Below, piece by piece: positions 51,701 to 60,244 of a DNA stretch of 64,000 nt (position 1 is its first letter; each line of letters starts with the position of its first letter). The DNA comes from Caulobacter sp. 602-2 (GTDB lineage: Bacteria; Pseudomonadota; Alphaproteobacteria; Caulobacterales; Caulobacteraceae): NCBI RefSeq assembly GCF_011043625.1, contig NZ_JAAKGT010000003.1, positions 1-64,000 of the forward strand, read 5' to 3'. Under the pieces are notes generated by a model. The model saw only the letters and a program-made list of their open reading frames with translations, was not told the DNA's origin and did no database searches. A program made the position numbers and the translations under genes.

Positions 51701-52166
51701 GCAGGGTCGAGCTCTTGCAGGCGTGGTCGTCGCCCGCCACCGCCAGCACGCCGCCGGTCGGGAAGGAGCCGGCGAAGTTGGCGTGCTTGAAGACGTCGCC
51801 GGTGCGGTCGACGCCCGGCGCCTTGCCGTACCACATGCCGTAGACGCCATCGTGCGTCGCGCCGGGGAAGAGGTTCGCCTGCTGGCTGCCCCAGACGGCC
51901 GTGGCGGCCAGGTCTTCGTTGAGGCCTTCCTTGAAGACCACGTCGTGCGCGTCGAGCAGCTTGCGGATGCGCGCGGCCTGCTGGTCGAGGCCGCCCAGCG
52001 GCGAGCCCCGATAGCCCGACATGAAGCCGGCGGTGTTCAGGCCGGCGAGTCGATCCAGGCGCTTGCGATCGAGCAGCACACGGAGCAGCGCCTGCACGCC
52101 GGTGATGAATGCCCGACCATCTTCGAGCACATATTTGTCGTCGAGCGTGACTTCCGAGTGCCGCAT
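48726..52166 (-). CDS. Indolepyruvate ferredoxin oxidoreductase, fused subunits
   Basis: Large enzyme of 1146 residues that oxidatively decarboxylates aryl-pyruvates to acyl-CoA with ferredoxin, in aromatic amino acid breakdown. It fuses the alpha (TPP-binding) and beta (gamma-type) subunits. Visible: KPFFCSGCPHNTSTKLPEGS, the TPP-region GIGCHYMAGF and GDGTYNHSGSLAIRAAV, a Cys-rich block LVCEGCGDCSVKSNCVSVEP then CNQDYSCLEGFCPSFVTLEG for Fe-S clusters, and FTGVGGTGVTTVASILAMAA of the beta part. It is divergent from an Lrp/AsnC-type regulator, its likely controller. Confidence 0.94.
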   Translation of the reverse strand: MRHSEVTLDDKYVLEDGRAFITGVQALLRVLLDRKRLDRLAGLNTAGFMSGYRGSPLGGLDQQAARIRKLLDAHDVVFKEGLNEDLAATAVWGSQQANLFPGATHDGVYGMWYGKAPGVDRTGDVFKHANFAGSFPTGGVLAVAGDDHACKSSTLPSQSEFAFQDFEIPVLSPADVQEVLDYGLLGIAMSRFSGLWTGLIALADTMDSGVTIDVSLGRHQAVIPEFAMPPGGLGIRLKDQPMEKERRLRLHKIPAALAFARANQIDRVVLGASHVRVGKARLGIVCQGQAYKDVLEAFSAMGMSLQEAADLGVSVYKVGMPWPLEPLGLRAFAAGLETLMVIEHKRALIEPQARAALYDLPAQARPRIIGKTDEKGHPLLSELGSLSVAEIALAIYDRLPDGPHMERARAYLNRVSAAGVAAVSLASDQARKPFFCSGCPHNTSTKLPEGSRALAGIGCHYMAGFNDPSTDLNTHMGGEGLTWVGAAPFTTEKHVFQNLGDGTYNHSGSLAIRAAVAAGANITYKLLFNDAVAMTGGQRAESGFTPAQITRQLASEGVTRTVVVVDDLKRYEGVADLAPGVEVFPRSELMTVQKMLRDTPGTTVLLYDQTCATEKRRRRKRGTMAKATQKVFINPLVCEGCGDCSVKSNCVSVEPLDTAFGRKRKINQSSCNQDYSCLEGFCPSFVTLEGAEKAGEKAKPAPLSADSTPLPAFEEFHGVRRIIFTGVGGTGVTTVASILAMAAHVDGRAGSVVDMTGLAQKGGSVFSHVKIGETEETVVGGRVPAASADVLIACDLLVAASPEALALYAKDRTMAFGNSDFAPTADFVTSRDVKFDGGAMARRVKAAAKAFDACPAQRLAESRFGDAIYANMIMVGFAWQRGVIPVSSRALYRAIKLNGVDAEANLQAFELGRQIAFDPAAAGDKPVEVPTPQTEPLDALIARRVEDLVAYQDAHYAARYAERIAKLRHAEVAATGEGAELPLTRAAATNLYKLMAYKDEYEVARLYTDGRFAQELAGTFKGGKAKVWLSPPLIAPKGKDGKPKKIAFGGWMLDLAFPMIARMKGLRGGAFDVFGKTEERRRERGLIADYEVTLDRLAAGLRTENRTLAVKLAEVPSEIRGYGHVKEAAVEKAKATAAKLWEQWEG

Positions 52167-52308
52167 GGCAAAATTTTTCCTCCCGGGTCTTTTCGCCCGT
52201 AAGGCAATATCTTATAGAAGCCCGGAAATTGTTTGCCCAAGGCGTGCCCGACTCAGGTGGGCTTTGCGCAAAATCGACGCGTCAAACACCCTCTGGGGGG
52301 AGGAATTC

Positions 52309-52806
52309 TTGTCCGAACAACTCGACGCCGTGGATGCCAAGATCCTGGATCTCATCCAACACGACGCCGGACTGTCCGTCGCCGAGATCGCCGAGCGAGT
52401 CGGCCTGTCGTCCAGCCCGTGCTGGCGCCGCATCAAGCGTCTCGAAGACGCCGGCGTCATCCAGCGCCGCGTCACCATCCTGGACCGCGAAAAGCTGGGC
52501 CTGGGCTTCGAGGTCTATTGCACCGTGAAGCTGTCGCTGCCGACCAAGGAAAACCTCGAAACCTTCGAGCACGCGGTCGCCAAGTGGGCCGAGGTGGTGC
52601 AATGCGCCACCGTGACGGGCGCGGCCGACTACGAGATGCGCATCGTCACCCGCGACATGCACGCCTTCGACGAGTTCCTGCGCGACAAGATCCTGTCGCT
52701 GGGCCTGGTCTCGAACATCGAGAGCCGCATCGTCATCCGCGGCGTCAAGAACTCGACGGCCGTGCCGCTGGGTCTGGTCAGCCCCTACGTCAGCCCGCTG
52801 GGCTGA
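52309..52806 (+). CDS. Lrp/AsnC-family regulator
   Basis: Protein of 165 residues with the standard Lrp layout: N-terminal helix-turn-helix (LDAVDAKILDLIQHDAGLSV, AEIAERVGLSSSPCWRRIKR) and a C-terminal RAM effector domain with CATVTGAADYEMRIVTRDMH then AFDEFLRDKILSLGLVSNIE. TTG 52309 is used because GGAGGA lies just upstream. It is divergent from the indolepyruvate oxidoreductase gene, which suggests that it senses an amino acid and controls that gene. Confidence 0.93.
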   Translation: MSEQLDAVDAKILDLIQHDAGLSVAEIAERVGLSSSPCWRRIKRLEDAGVIQRRVTILDREKLGLGFEVYCTVKLSLPTKENLETFEHAVAKWAEVVQCATVTGAADYEMRIVTRDMHAFDEFLRDKILSLGLVSNIESRIVIRGVKNSTAVPLGLVSPYVSPLG

Positions 52807-52933
52807 GGGCTCGCTTCGAGGGCGGTGGGGGCCGCCCTCGACGAGACCTCTTGCGTCGCCTCTTGCATCGGGGCGCAGAGAGTCCTCCTCTAAGCGACAA
52901 GGTCGGGCCGCATCGACCGGGAGGACACGCCCC

Positions 52934-53266
52934 ATGGGCCAGCATCGCGCCGAACACGCGCCGGGCGAAGAGCGCTATCGCACCTTCGCCGACTTCTATC
53001 CCTTCTATCTCTCCGAACATCAGAGCCGCACCAGCCGCCGCCTGCACGTGGTGGGCACCAGTCTTGTGATCGTCAGCCTGGTGATGGGCCTGACGATCAG
53101 CCCGTGGTTCTTCCTGGCCGCCCCGCTGGTCGGCTACGGCTTCGCCTGGGTCGGACACTTCGTGTTCGAGAAGAACCGCCCGGCCACCTTCACCTATCCC
53201 CTCTACAGCCTGATGGGCGACTTCCGGCTGTTCTTCGAGACGGTGGCGGGCCGCCGCCCCTGGTGA
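52934..53266 (+). CDS. Mpo1-like (DUF962) membrane protein
   Basis: Protein of 110 residues. After a soluble start (YRTFADFYPFYLSEHQSRTS with RRLHVVGTS, the conserved His/Arg group) come two or three membrane helices: LVIVSLVMGLTISPWFFLA, PLVGYGFAWVGHFVFEKN and a C-terminal segment. The YPFYLSEHxxxxxRRLHxxG and GHFVFEKNRPATFTYPLYS motifs mark DUF962. Yeast Mpo1 is an iron dioxygenase acting on 2-hydroxy fatty acids from sphingolipid breakdown; Caulobacter makes sphingolipids, so a related role is conceivable. Confidence 0.9.
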   Translation: MGQHRAEHAPGEERYRTFADFYPFYLSEHQSRTSRRLHVVGTSLVIVSLVMGLTISPWFFLAAPLVGYGFAWVGHFVFEKNRPATFTYPLYSLMGDFRLFFETVAGRRPW

Positions 53267-53355
53267 CGGGCCCCGCCTGAGACGACGATTTCCGATTGGC
53301 GCCGCCCTTGCTGGTCAAGCTGGCAAGCGACCCAATTCGAGAAAGCCGCCGCCTC

Positions 53356-53856
53356 ATGTTCCAGAAGAAGAAAGACGCCCCCGCCCCGCTGGCCCTGGAG
53401 CCGCTGGCGGCCGCTCCGACGCCCGCCCCCCTGGCCCAGGCCGCCGCCCCGGCTCCGCCGCCGCGTCCCAAGCCCGCCTCGCTGATCGCCCAGGGCCTGA
53501 CCATCCGCGGCGACGTCTCGGGCGACGGCGAACTGCACCTGGACTGCCTGGTGATCGGCGACATCAAGGTCGGCAAGCTGGTGCTGGGCCCCAACGGCCG
53601 CGTGGAAGGCTCGATCGCCGCCCAGGCCGTCGAGATCCACGGCAAGGTCATCGGCGCCGTCGCCGCCCGCCAGGTGCGCCTCTACGGTACGGCCAAGGTC
53701 GAGGGCGACATCGCCCACGAGCAACTGGCCATGGAGAGCGGCGCCGACTTCCAGGGCCGCAGCGTCAAGTTCACCCGCCCGGCGCCGCAACCGGCCCCGG
53801 CTCCCACCCCTGCTCCGGCCCCGGCCGCAGCTACTTACGCGCCCGCTGCGGGCTGA
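53356..53856 (+). CDS. Bactofilin-family cytoskeletal protein
   Basis: Polymer-forming protein of about 166 residues. A central bactofilin domain (about 43-142) of short beta-helix repeats is visible: IAQGLTIRGDVSGDGELHLD, CLVIGDIKVGKLVLGPNGRV, EGSIAAQAVEIHGKVIGAVA and ARQVRLYGTAKVEGDIA. It is flanked by Pro/Ala-rich tails on both sides, as in Caulobacter BacA/BacB. Bactofilins organise cell-shape and stalk functions. ATG 53356 is chosen because the frame upstream is not related. It stands in a plus-strand run with the Mpo1-like gene. Confidence 0.93.
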   Translation: MFQKKKDAPAPLALEPLAAAPTPAPLAQAAAPAPPPRPKPASLIAQGLTIRGDVSGDGELHLDCLVIGDIKVGKLVLGPNGRVEGSIAAQAVEIHGKVIGAVAARQVRLYGTAKVEGDIAHEQLAMESGADFQGRSVKFTRPAPQPAPAPTPAPAPAAATYAPAAG

Positions 53857-53935
53857 TCCCCTGGCAACCGGCCGGCGCATCCGGGTATTGTTCGAGCAAG
53901 GCGGTTCGCCGCCGCGCTTTTCGGGACAGTAGCCG

Positions 53936-54460
53936 ATGACCACCGCCCACCTCGCCCTCCTCCTGGCCGTCCTCGCGGCGGCCGGCTGCTCGCGCAACGA
54001 CGACAAGGCCGCCGCGCCGGCGGCCGGCGCCGAAGCCTCCTCGGCCAGGAGCGAGGCGGCGCCCGAAGCCGGCGGCGCGCCCCGGCCGCTGCGCGCCGGT
54101 CTCTGGAAGACCACCGCCGGCACGCCCAGCGGCGAACAGAGCACCACCCAGTGCATCGGCGAGGGGCACGACCCGGCCGCCGAAGCCGCCAAGGCCGCGC
54201 CCTGCGGCAAGCCCGAGGTCACGCCGGTCATCGACGGTTTCACGATCGAACTGACCTGCCGCAAGGACGCCATCACCTACAGCCTGGCCGGCGTGGTGAA
54301 GGGCGACTTCCAGACCCGCACCACCACCGACCTCGAAATGAAGGTCCAGGCCTACGGCGCCTCCAAGGTCATGCGGCTGCACAGCCAGAGCGTCTACATC
54401 GGCCCGTGCGAGCCGAAGGGCGAAAACAAGGCCGAAACGGCCCCGGCGCCCAAGACCTAG
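53936..54460 (+). CDS. DUF3617 lipoprotein
   Basis: Protein of 174 residues with a lipoprotein signal (LLAVLAAAGCSRN) and a DUF3617 domain: RPLRAGLWKTTAG, TTQCIGEGHD, APCGKPEVT, LTCRKDAITYSLAGVVKGDF. DUF3617 proteins are small periplasmic or lipid-anchored proteins of unknown function common in alphaproteobacteria. ATG 53936 is used. It follows bactofilin by 79 nt. Confidence 0.88.
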   Translation: MTTAHLALLLAVLAAAGCSRNDDKAAAPAAGAEASSARSEAAPEAGGAPRPLRAGLWKTTAGTPSGEQSTTQCIGEGHDPAAEAAKAAPCGKPEVTPVIDGFTIELTCRKDAITYSLAGVVKGDFQTRTTTDLEMKVQAYGASKVMRLHSQSVYIGPCEPKGENKAETAPAPKT

Positions 54461-54486
54461 TCATCGCGCCTAGCTCAAACACCTTA

Positions 54487-54504
54487 TGTGGCTCCCGAGC
54501 CACA
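54487..54504. promoter_or_regulatory. Near-perfect dyad
   Basis: TGTGGCTC-CC-GAGCCACA, eight-base perfect arms, about 100-116 bp upstream of the small coiled-coil gene at 54603. It could be an operator or the base of a hairpin. Confidence 0.45.
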
Positions 54505-54602
54505 AACGCCGAGCTTCGCAGAGAACATCGCTTTTTTACAGGAACGGCAAGGCTTGTAGGTTCATTGTCATCGCATGGGGGTTCCGTGAGTTCGAGGAGC
54601 CG

Positions 54603-54920
54603 ATGACGATGAACGGTCCGCATCTGACCGTCGTGCCGGAAGAAACCGCCGGCGCCGAAGTCTACAACCTGACCCGCGGGCCGGAGACGACGGCCCAGCG
54701 CCTGCAACGCCTGCAACAAGAAGCCCGCCAGCTGGCCCGAGAAGAAGTCGAGGCCTTGGAACGGGACCTGATCGCGCTGGGCGAACGCGCCCATCAGATC
54801 GCCGAGGGCGGCGAAGCCTATGCCGTAGGTCTGCGGGAGATGGCCTCGCGGCTGTCGTCCGACCTGCCGATGAAGGCCCAGTCGCTGCGCGCCATCCTGG
54901 AACGCACGTCTCGCGACTGA
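54603..54920 (+). CDS. Small helical (coiled-coil) protein
   Basis: Protein of about 105 residues. From residue about 30 it is a long charged helix (AQRLQRLQQEARQLAREEVE then ALERDLIALGERAHQIAEGG), probably a coiled coil. No domain is recognised. ATG 54603 begins the frame; ATG 54609 has the better spacing to a GAGGAG site and is an alternative. A promoter with a dyad lies upstream, and a shared hairpin terminator follows. Confidence 0.75.
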   Translation: MTMNGPHLTVVPEETAGAEVYNLTRGPETTAQRLQRLQQEARQLAREEVEALERDLIALGERAHQIAEGGEAYAVGLREMASRLSSDLPMKAQSLRAILERTSRD

Positions 54921-54925
54921 CCTCG

Positions 54926-54962
54926 AAAAGAAAACGGCCCGGAAGCCAAGGCTCCGGGCCGT
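54926..54962. terminator. Hairpin terminator between convergent genes
   Basis: Stem ACGGCCCGG (54934-54942) / CCGGGCCGT (54954-54962) with an inner AGCC/GGCT pairing. On the minus strand it is followed by TTTTCTTTT, a good terminator for the bamF-like gene; the plus-strand side is weaker. Confidence 0.8.
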
Positions 54963-54992
54963 CGAATTCTTGCAGATCGAATGCGGCGGACC

Positions 54993-55562
54993 TTAGAGGC
55001 CCGGCAGCTTGATCTTGCCCTGCTTGTCGCGGCTGATGATGATCGCGCCGCCGCCGGTCAGGGTCTTCAGGCGCGCCTCTTCGGCCGCCGCGTCGACCGG
55101 CACCGGAGCCGTGGCGCCGGCTTCCGCCGCCGTCACCGCGCCCGCGGTCTTGTCGTCCTTGCGCCAGAACATGACCTTCTTGGCGAAGCTCTCGTCCTTG
55201 TGGGCCAGGTCGCCGTTCTCGTCGTCGACGACGAAGCGGATCAGCGGGTCGGCCTTGTCGACGCCTGCCTTGGAGACCAGCAGCTTTTCACCGTCGGTGC
55301 GGTTGGCGGCCATGCTCTGGCCCAGCAGCGCCTGGCGGGCGGCGCTTTCCGGCTGCAGTTCCTGCGGACGCGGCTCGCCGGGCGCCGGCGGGCGCAGGCT
55401 GTAGTCGGGCGGAACGACGAGCGGAGCCTTGGTGACGACGCGGAACTCGTCGGGGACCACCTTGCTCATGCCCAGGGCCTTCGAGGCCGACTGGCAGCCG
55501 GCCAGACCGGTGGCGGCCACGGCGGCCAGCACGCTCAGGGTCGCAACCCGGTTGAACTTCAT
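54993..55562 (-). CDS. bamF: DUF3035 lipoprotein (BamF)
   Basis: Lipoprotein of 189 residues: signal ending TGLAGCQSA, then VVPDEFRVVTKAPLVVPPDY followed by SLRPPAPGEP, the DUF3035 motif. In Caulobacter DUF3035 proteins were described as BamF, an accessory of the outer-membrane protein assembly (BAM) complex. The location beside lspA supports this, as lspA, bamF and ileS cluster in many alphaproteobacteria. ATG 55562 with a GGAG site nine bases upstream. Confidence 0.85.
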   Translation of the reverse strand: MKFNRVATLSVLAAVAATGLAGCQSASKALGMSKVVPDEFRVVTKAPLVVPPDYSLRPPAPGEPRPQELQPESAARQALLGQSMAANRTDGEKLLVSKAGVDKADPLIRFVVDDENGDLAHKDESFAKKVMFWRKDDKTAGAVTAAEAGATAPVPVDAAAEEARLKTLTGGGAIIISRDKQGKIKLPGL

Positions 55563-55689
55563 GAACCCATGCTCCAGCGGCCGCCCCCGGCGGCCGAAAA
55601 TCGGACGCCCTCGATACGACATCCGAAGGCGGGCGCCAATGTCCTTCGGATTTGTGGCCTTGCTTGGGCGCTAAGCCCCGGTTTGGCCC

Positions 55690-56190
55690 CTATTCCGTCT
55701 GGTGCGACAGCTTGTTCTCTTCACCGATGAAACTGTCCAGCAACAGGAAAGCGACACCGATCGAGATGCCCGAGTCGGCGACGTTGAACACCCACGGGAA
55801 ATAGAGTCGCGACACGTCGATGAAGTCGACGACGTAGCCGTAGATCACCCGGTCGATCAGGTTGTTGCCGATCGCCCCGCCGATGATCATGCCCAGGCCC
55901 AGCGCCGTCAGCGGCCGCACGGCCTTGCGCGCCCAGACGCCCAGGCCCACCACCACCGCCGCCGAGAACACCGTCAGCAGCCAGCGCCCCCACTCGGCGT
56001 GGTCGCGCAGCAGGCCAAAGCTCATGCCGTAGTTATGGACCATGGTCAGCTTGACCGGTCCCAGCAGTGAGGCGCTGGAGCCCTGGGCCGAACCCAGGAG
56101 GCCCAGCACCCAGAGCTTGGAGATCTGGTCGAGCACCACCGTGGCGGCGGCGACGGCGTAGGCGGTCCAGCCCAGGCGGGTGATCTTCAA
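55690..56190 (-). CDS. lspA: Lipoprotein signal peptidase II
   Basis: Integral inner-membrane aspartic protease of 166 residues that cuts prolipoprotein signal peptides; the window has several lipoproteins for it. The two catalytic Asp motifs are visible: GNNLIDRVIYGYVVDFIDVS and WVFNVADSGISIGVAFLLLD, with four membrane helices (for example LGLGMIIGGAIGNNLIDRVI). ATG 56190. A repeat element of 130 bp separates it from ileS upstream. Confidence 0.95.
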   Translation of the reverse strand: MKITRLGWTAYAVAAATVVLDQISKLWVLGLLGSAQGSSASLLGPVKLTMVHNYGMSFGLLRDHAEWGRWLLTVFSAAVVVGLGVWARKAVRPLTALGLGMIIGGAIGNNLIDRVIYGYVVDFIDVSRLYFPWVFNVADSGISIGVAFLLLDSFIGEENKLSHQTE

Positions 56191-56211
56191 GGTCGTCTCC
56201 AGAACTAGTCC

Positions 56212-56345
56212 ACCTCTCCCATAGGGAGAGGAAGGGGCCCGACGCGAAGCGTTGGGAAGGTGAGGGGTTTCAGCGGCAACCGTTTTACCCCCTCACCCTC
56301 CCACGCCTGCGGCGCGGGCCCCTCCCTCTCCCCTTGGGAGAGGTT
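56212..56345. repeat. Palindromic intergenic repeat, family 3
   Basis: Arms ACCTCTCCCATAGGGAGAGG (56213-56232) and the near-complement CCTCTCCCTTGGGAGAGG-type segment before 56345 pair over most of their length, as do AAGGGGCCC and GGGCCCCTCC. It lies between ileS and lspA, on the presumed ileS-lspA message. The same design recurs at 60872-60899. Confidence 0.8.
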
Positions 56346-59258
56346 TTAATTTTGACGCGCCGCGTCCCAGAAGGCCACGGCGTCGGCGTCGCGAAGGCTA
56401 AGCTCCGGATAGCGGGGGTCGGTTCCCACTTCCGGCAGGATGCGCCAGGAGCGGGCGCACTTGGCGCCTTCGGCCTTGACCGGATCCACCGACACGCCCT
56501 TGACCTCGTCGATCGTGAAGGCGCCGCCCTCGCCGGCGACCAGGGTCGCGGCGCTGGTGCGGAACACCTCGGCGGTGTCCAGGCCCTCGAAAGCGGCCAG
56601 CAGGTCCGCGTCGGCGACGTGGACGACCGGCGCGGCCTCAAGGGCCGAACCGATGCGCTTTTCGCGGCGCTCGACTTCCAGGGCGCCGGTGACGACGCCC
56701 GTGACGGTCCCGACCTTGGCCCAGCGCGCGGCCTCGGCCTGGTTTTCCCATTCCGCCGGGGTTTCCGGGATGGCGCGCAGGGTCACCGGGCCGGCGTCGG
56801 GGAAGCGGGTCGTCCAGGCCTCTTCCATCGTGAAGCTGGCCAGCGGGGCCAGCCAGATGGTCAGGCGGTCGAACACCAGGTCCAGCACCGTGCGGTAGGC
56901 GCGACGCTTGAGGGCGTCGGGACGGTCGCAATAGAGGCTGTCGCGGCGGACGTCGAAATAGAGAGCCGACAGGTCGCCCTGGCAGAACTCGACCAGCGGG
57001 CGGATCACGTCCGAGAAGCGGTAGCTCTCGTAGGCGGCCTTCACCTGGCTATCCAGCTCCCACAGGCGGTGCAGGATGAACTTCTCCAGCGGCGGGAAGT
57101 CGGCGTAGTCGGTGACCCGCTCTTCCTCGGTGAAGCCGGCCAGCGCGCCCAGCAAGTAGCGCATGGTGTTGCGCAGCTTGCGATAGGCGTCGGTCGTGGT
57201 GGCCAGGATCGTCTTGCCGATGCGCTGGTCTTCCGAATAGTCGACCATCGCCGCCCAGAGACGCAGGATCTCGGCGCCGGACTCCTTGGTGATCGTCTGG
57301 GGCTCGACCGTGTTGCCCTTCGACTTGCTCATCTTCTCGCCGTTCTCGTCCATGGTGAAGCCATGGGTCAGGACGGCCTTGTAGGGCGCGCGGCCGCGCG
57401 AGCCGCAGCCTTCGAGAAGCGACGACTGGAACCAGCCGCGGTGCTGGTCGGAGCCTTCCAGATAGAGGTCGGCCGGCCAGGCGCTGTCGTCGCGGCCCTC
57501 GATGGTGAAGGCGTGGGTGCAGCCGCTGTCGAACCAGACGTCGAGGATGTCGACGACCTTCTCGTACTGGGCCGGGTCGTGGGCGCCCAGGAAGTCGGCG
57601 TCGGGACGGGTGAACCAGGCGTCGGCCCCGCCTTCCTTGATGGCGGCCAGGATGCGGGCGTTGACCTCGGCGTCGACCAGCGGGTGGCCGGTGTGCTTGT
57701 CGACGAACATCGCCAGCGGCGTGCCCCAGTTGCGCTGGCGGCTGATCAGCCAGTCGGGACGGGTCTCAACCATCGAGCCGATGCGGTTGCGACCGGCGTC
57801 GGGGTGGAAGGCGGTGTCGGCGATGGCCTGGACGGCCGTCTCGCGCAGGGTCTTGCCGCCCAGCGCCTCGACCTCGTGGTCCATGCGGATGAACCACTGC
57901 GGGGTGTTGCGGAAGATCACCGGGGCCTTGGAGCGCCAGCTGTGCGGATAGCTGTGCTCGACGCGGCCGCGGGCCAAGAGATTGCCGGCCTCGATCAGCT
58001 TTTCCATGACCGCGCCGTTGGCCGGACCGAACTTGCCGATCTTCTTGCCCTCGGTCTCCAGCACCTTGAGGCCGGCGAACAGGGCCACCGACGGATAGTA
58101 GGCGCCGTCGGGATCGACGGTGTCGGGGATCTCGCGATGACCGTGGGCCAGCCAGACCTGATAGTCGTCGGCGCCGTGGCCCGGGGCGGTGTGCACGAAG
58201 CCCGTGCCGGCGTCGTCGGTGACGTGGTCGCCGGCCAGCAGCGGCACGGCGAAGCCGTAGTGGCTGTCCAGATCCGCCAGCGGGTGGGCCAGGACCATGC
58301 CTTCGCAGTCGACGCTCTCGACCTTCTCGAACTCAGCCACCTTGGCGGCCTTGAACACGTCGCCGGCCAGCTTCTCGGCGATGATCAGGCGATCGCCCGG
58401 CTTGGCCCAGGGTTCGAACTCCAGGCCTTCCTCCAGAGCTTTCACCTCGAAGACGGCGTAGGGGATGTCGGGGTTGTAGGAGACCGCGCGGTTGGCCGGG
58501 ATGGTCCAGGGCGTGGTGGTCCAGATCACCAGCTTGGCGCCCTGGGTGGCGTCAGAGCCCTCGACGACCGGGAACTTCACCCAGATCGTGGGCGAGACGT
58601 GGTCGTGGTACTCGATCTCGGCGTCGGCCAGGGCCGTGCGCTCGACCGGGCTCCACATCACCGGCTTGGAACCGCGATAGAGCTGGCCGCTCGAGGCGAA
58701 GCGGTGGAATTCCTCGACGATCTTGGCTTCCGAGGTGAAGTCCATGGTGGCGTAGCGGTTCCACCAGTCGCCCAACACGCCCAGGCGCTGGAACTCGACC
58801 TTCTGGGCCTCGATCCAGCCGGCGGCGTAGGCGCGGCATTCGCGGCGGAACTCCTCGGCAGGGACCTCGTCCTTGCGGCGGCCCTTGGCGCGGAACTGTT
58901 CCTCGATCTTCCACTCGATCGGCAGGCCGTGGCAGTCCCAGCCCGGCACGTAGTCGACGTCGTAGCCCAGCGCGAAGCGCGAGCGGACGACGAAGTCCTT
59001 GAGGATCTTGTTCAGCGCGTGGCCGATGTGGATCGCGCCGTTGGCGTAGGGCGGGCCGTCGTGCAGCACGAACAGCGGCGCGCCGGCGTCCTGGCGGGCC
59101 TTGCGGACGGCGCCGTAGAGGCCCTTGTCGGAGAGGGCCGCCCAGCCCTCCAGGATCTCGGGCTCCTTCTTGGGCAGGCCCGCGCGCATCGGGAACGGGG
59201 TGTCGGGAAGGAAAACGGTTTCGCGGTAGTCGCGGGCGGGCGCGGCGTCGTCGGCCAT
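56346..59258 (-). CDS. ileS: Isoleucyl-tRNA synthetase
   Basis: Class I synthetase of 970 residues that charges tRNA-Ile and edits valine. Visible: HDGPPYANGAIHIGHALNKI with the HIGH motif, YVPGWDCHGLPIEW, editing-domain stretches, PHSWRSKAPVIFRNTPQWFI, KMSKS-like GEKMSKSKGNTVEPQTI and the anticodon-binding part. The length is usual for alphaproteobacterial IleS. It begins the ileS-lspA-bamF region on the minus strand. The 233-bp gap upstream holds yebC's terminator and presumably its promoter. Confidence 0.97.
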   Translation of the reverse strand: MADDAAPARDYRETVFLPDTPFPMRAGLPKKEPEILEGWAALSDKGLYGAVRKARQDAGAPLFVLHDGPPYANGAIHIGHALNKILKDFVVRSRFALGYDVDYVPGWDCHGLPIEWKIEEQFRAKGRRKDEVPAEEFRRECRAYAAGWIEAQKVEFQRLGVLGDWWNRYATMDFTSEAKIVEEFHRFASSGQLYRGSKPVMWSPVERTALADAEIEYHDHVSPTIWVKFPVVEGSDATQGAKLVIWTTTPWTIPANRAVSYNPDIPYAVFEVKALEEGLEFEPWAKPGDRLIIAEKLAGDVFKAAKVAEFEKVESVDCEGMVLAHPLADLDSHYGFAVPLLAGDHVTDDAGTGFVHTAPGHGADDYQVWLAHGHREIPDTVDPDGAYYPSVALFAGLKVLETEGKKIGKFGPANGAVMEKLIEAGNLLARGRVEHSYPHSWRSKAPVIFRNTPQWFIRMDHEVEALGGKTLRETAVQAIADTAFHPDAGRNRIGSMVETRPDWLISRQRNWGTPLAMFVDKHTGHPLVDAEVNARILAAIKEGGADAWFTRPDADFLGAHDPAQYEKVVDILDVWFDSGCTHAFTIEGRDDSAWPADLYLEGSDQHRGWFQSSLLEGCGSRGRAPYKAVLTHGFTMDENGEKMSKSKGNTVEPQTITKESGAEILRLWAAMVDYSEDQRIGKTILATTTDAYRKLRNTMRYLLGALAGFTEEERVTDYADFPPLEKFILHRLWELDSQVKAAYESYRFSDVIRPLVEFCQGDLSALYFDVRRDSLYCDRPDALKRRAYRTVLDLVFDRLTIWLAPLASFTMEEAWTTRFPDAGPVTLRAIPETPAEWENQAEAARWAKVGTVTGVVTGALEVERREKRIGSALEAAPVVHVADADLLAAFEGLDTAEVFRTSAATLVAGEGGAFTIDEVKGVSVDPVKAEGAKCARSWRILPEVGTDPRYPELSLRDADAVAFWDAARQN

Positions 59259-59434
59259 GGGAGGGCTATCCAGCTCTGGAATGTCGGAAGAAAGGCGGGT
59301 GAACCCGGCGCGCGCTGGAGGTCTCGTCCGGCGGCGTCACGCCGGGCGGATAATTCGCGCGATCTTCCGAACGGAACTCATGGAGGCAGGGGATAGCAGA
59401 GCGGCGTCCGCCCGCAAAGGGTGAAGCCGCAAAA

Positions 59435-59472
59435 GGAAACGGCCGCCTCGGTTTCCCGAGGCGGCCGTTCCA
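59435..59472 (-). terminator. Rho-independent terminator of yebC
   Basis: Perfect 14-bp stem AACGGCCGCCTCGG (59438-59451) / CCGAGGCGGCCGTT (59456-59469) with a TTTC loop. Read on the minus strand, it follows the yebC stop by about 20 nt and is followed by TTCCTTTTG. Confidence 0.85.
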
Positions 59473-59491
59473 TAAGCGATCGGAGGAAGGA

Positions 59492-60244
59492 TCAGCCCAG
59501 CTTGGCCAGTTCTTCTTCGCTGATGTCGGCGCTGGAGTAGACGTTCTGGACGTCGTCGTCCTCGTCGAGCGCGTCGAGCAGCTTCATCAGGGTGGCCACG
59601 GCGTCGCCAGTGACCTCGTTCAGCAGCTTGGCCTTCCAGACGATCTTGGTCGAGGAGGCTTCGCCGAACTTGGCTTCCAGCGCCGAGGAAACCTCGTTGA
59701 GGTCCTCGAAGGCGGTGTAGACGGTGTGGCCGCCTTCTTCGCCCATGTCGCTCTCGACGTCCTGGGCGCCGGCCTCGATGGCGGCTTCCATCATGTCGTC
59801 TTCGCTGGCCTTGGCCGCCGGATACTCGATCTGGCCCAGGCGGTCGAAGTTGAAGGTCACCGAGCCGGTGGCGCCCAGGCTGCCGCCGTACTTGGTGAAC
59901 AGCGAGCGGACGTTCGACGCCGCGCGGTTCTTGTTGTCGGTCAGCACCTCGACGATCACGCCCACGCCGCCGGGGCCCATGCCCTCGTAGCGGATCTCGG
60001 TGTAGTCGCCGGCGTCGCCCATCTGCGACTTCTTGATGGCGCGCTCGATGACGTCCTTGGGCAGGCTCTCGGCCTTGGCGTTGTTCACGGCCAGGCGCAG
60101 GCGCGGGTTCATGGCCGGGTCGGGCAGGCCCGTCTTGGCCGCCACGGTGATTTCGCGCGACAGCTTGGAGAACAGCTTGGAGCGCGCGGCGTCGGCGCGG
60201 CCCTTGCGGTGCATGATGTTCTTGAATTTCGAGTGGCCGGCCAT
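59492..60244 (-). CDS. yebC: YebC/PmpR-family regulatory protein
   Basis: Protein of 250 residues, the usual family size: [20 protein letters not shown] at the start, [60 protein letters not shown] and the acidic C-terminal region with [15 protein letters not shown]. YebC proteins act as transcription regulators or translation factors relieving ribosome stalls. It starts at ATG 60244; the frame open to 60355 is not part of it. Confidence 0.95.
   Translation of the reverse strand: MAGHSKFKNIMHRKGRADAARSKLFSKLSREITVAAKTGLPDPAMNPRLRLAVNNAKAESLPKDVIERAIKKSQMGDAGDYTEIRYEGMGPGGVGVIVEVLTDNKNRAASNVRSLFTKYGGSLGATGSVTFNFDRLGQIEYPAAKASEDDMMEAAIEAGAQDVESDMGEEGGHTVYTAFEDLNEVSSALEAKFGEASSTKIVWKAKLLNEVTGDAVATLMKLLDALDEDDDVQNVYSSADISEEELAKLG

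Noticed and set aside
48795..52202. 1135-codon plus-strand frame opposite the indolepyruvate oxidoreductase
   Set aside because: Mirror of a conserved enzyme with Fe-S and TPP motifs; the frame is Gly/Ala/Arg/His-rich and would need two large genes on both strands.
56334..59396. 1020-codon plus-strand frame opposite ileS
   Set aside because: It is antisense shadow of IleS, which shows all synthetase motifs.
59259..59491. T-box riboswitch upstream of ileS
   Set aside because: No specifier hairpin, T-box sequence or terminator on the ileS side could be identified, and T-boxes are mainly a Gram-positive device.
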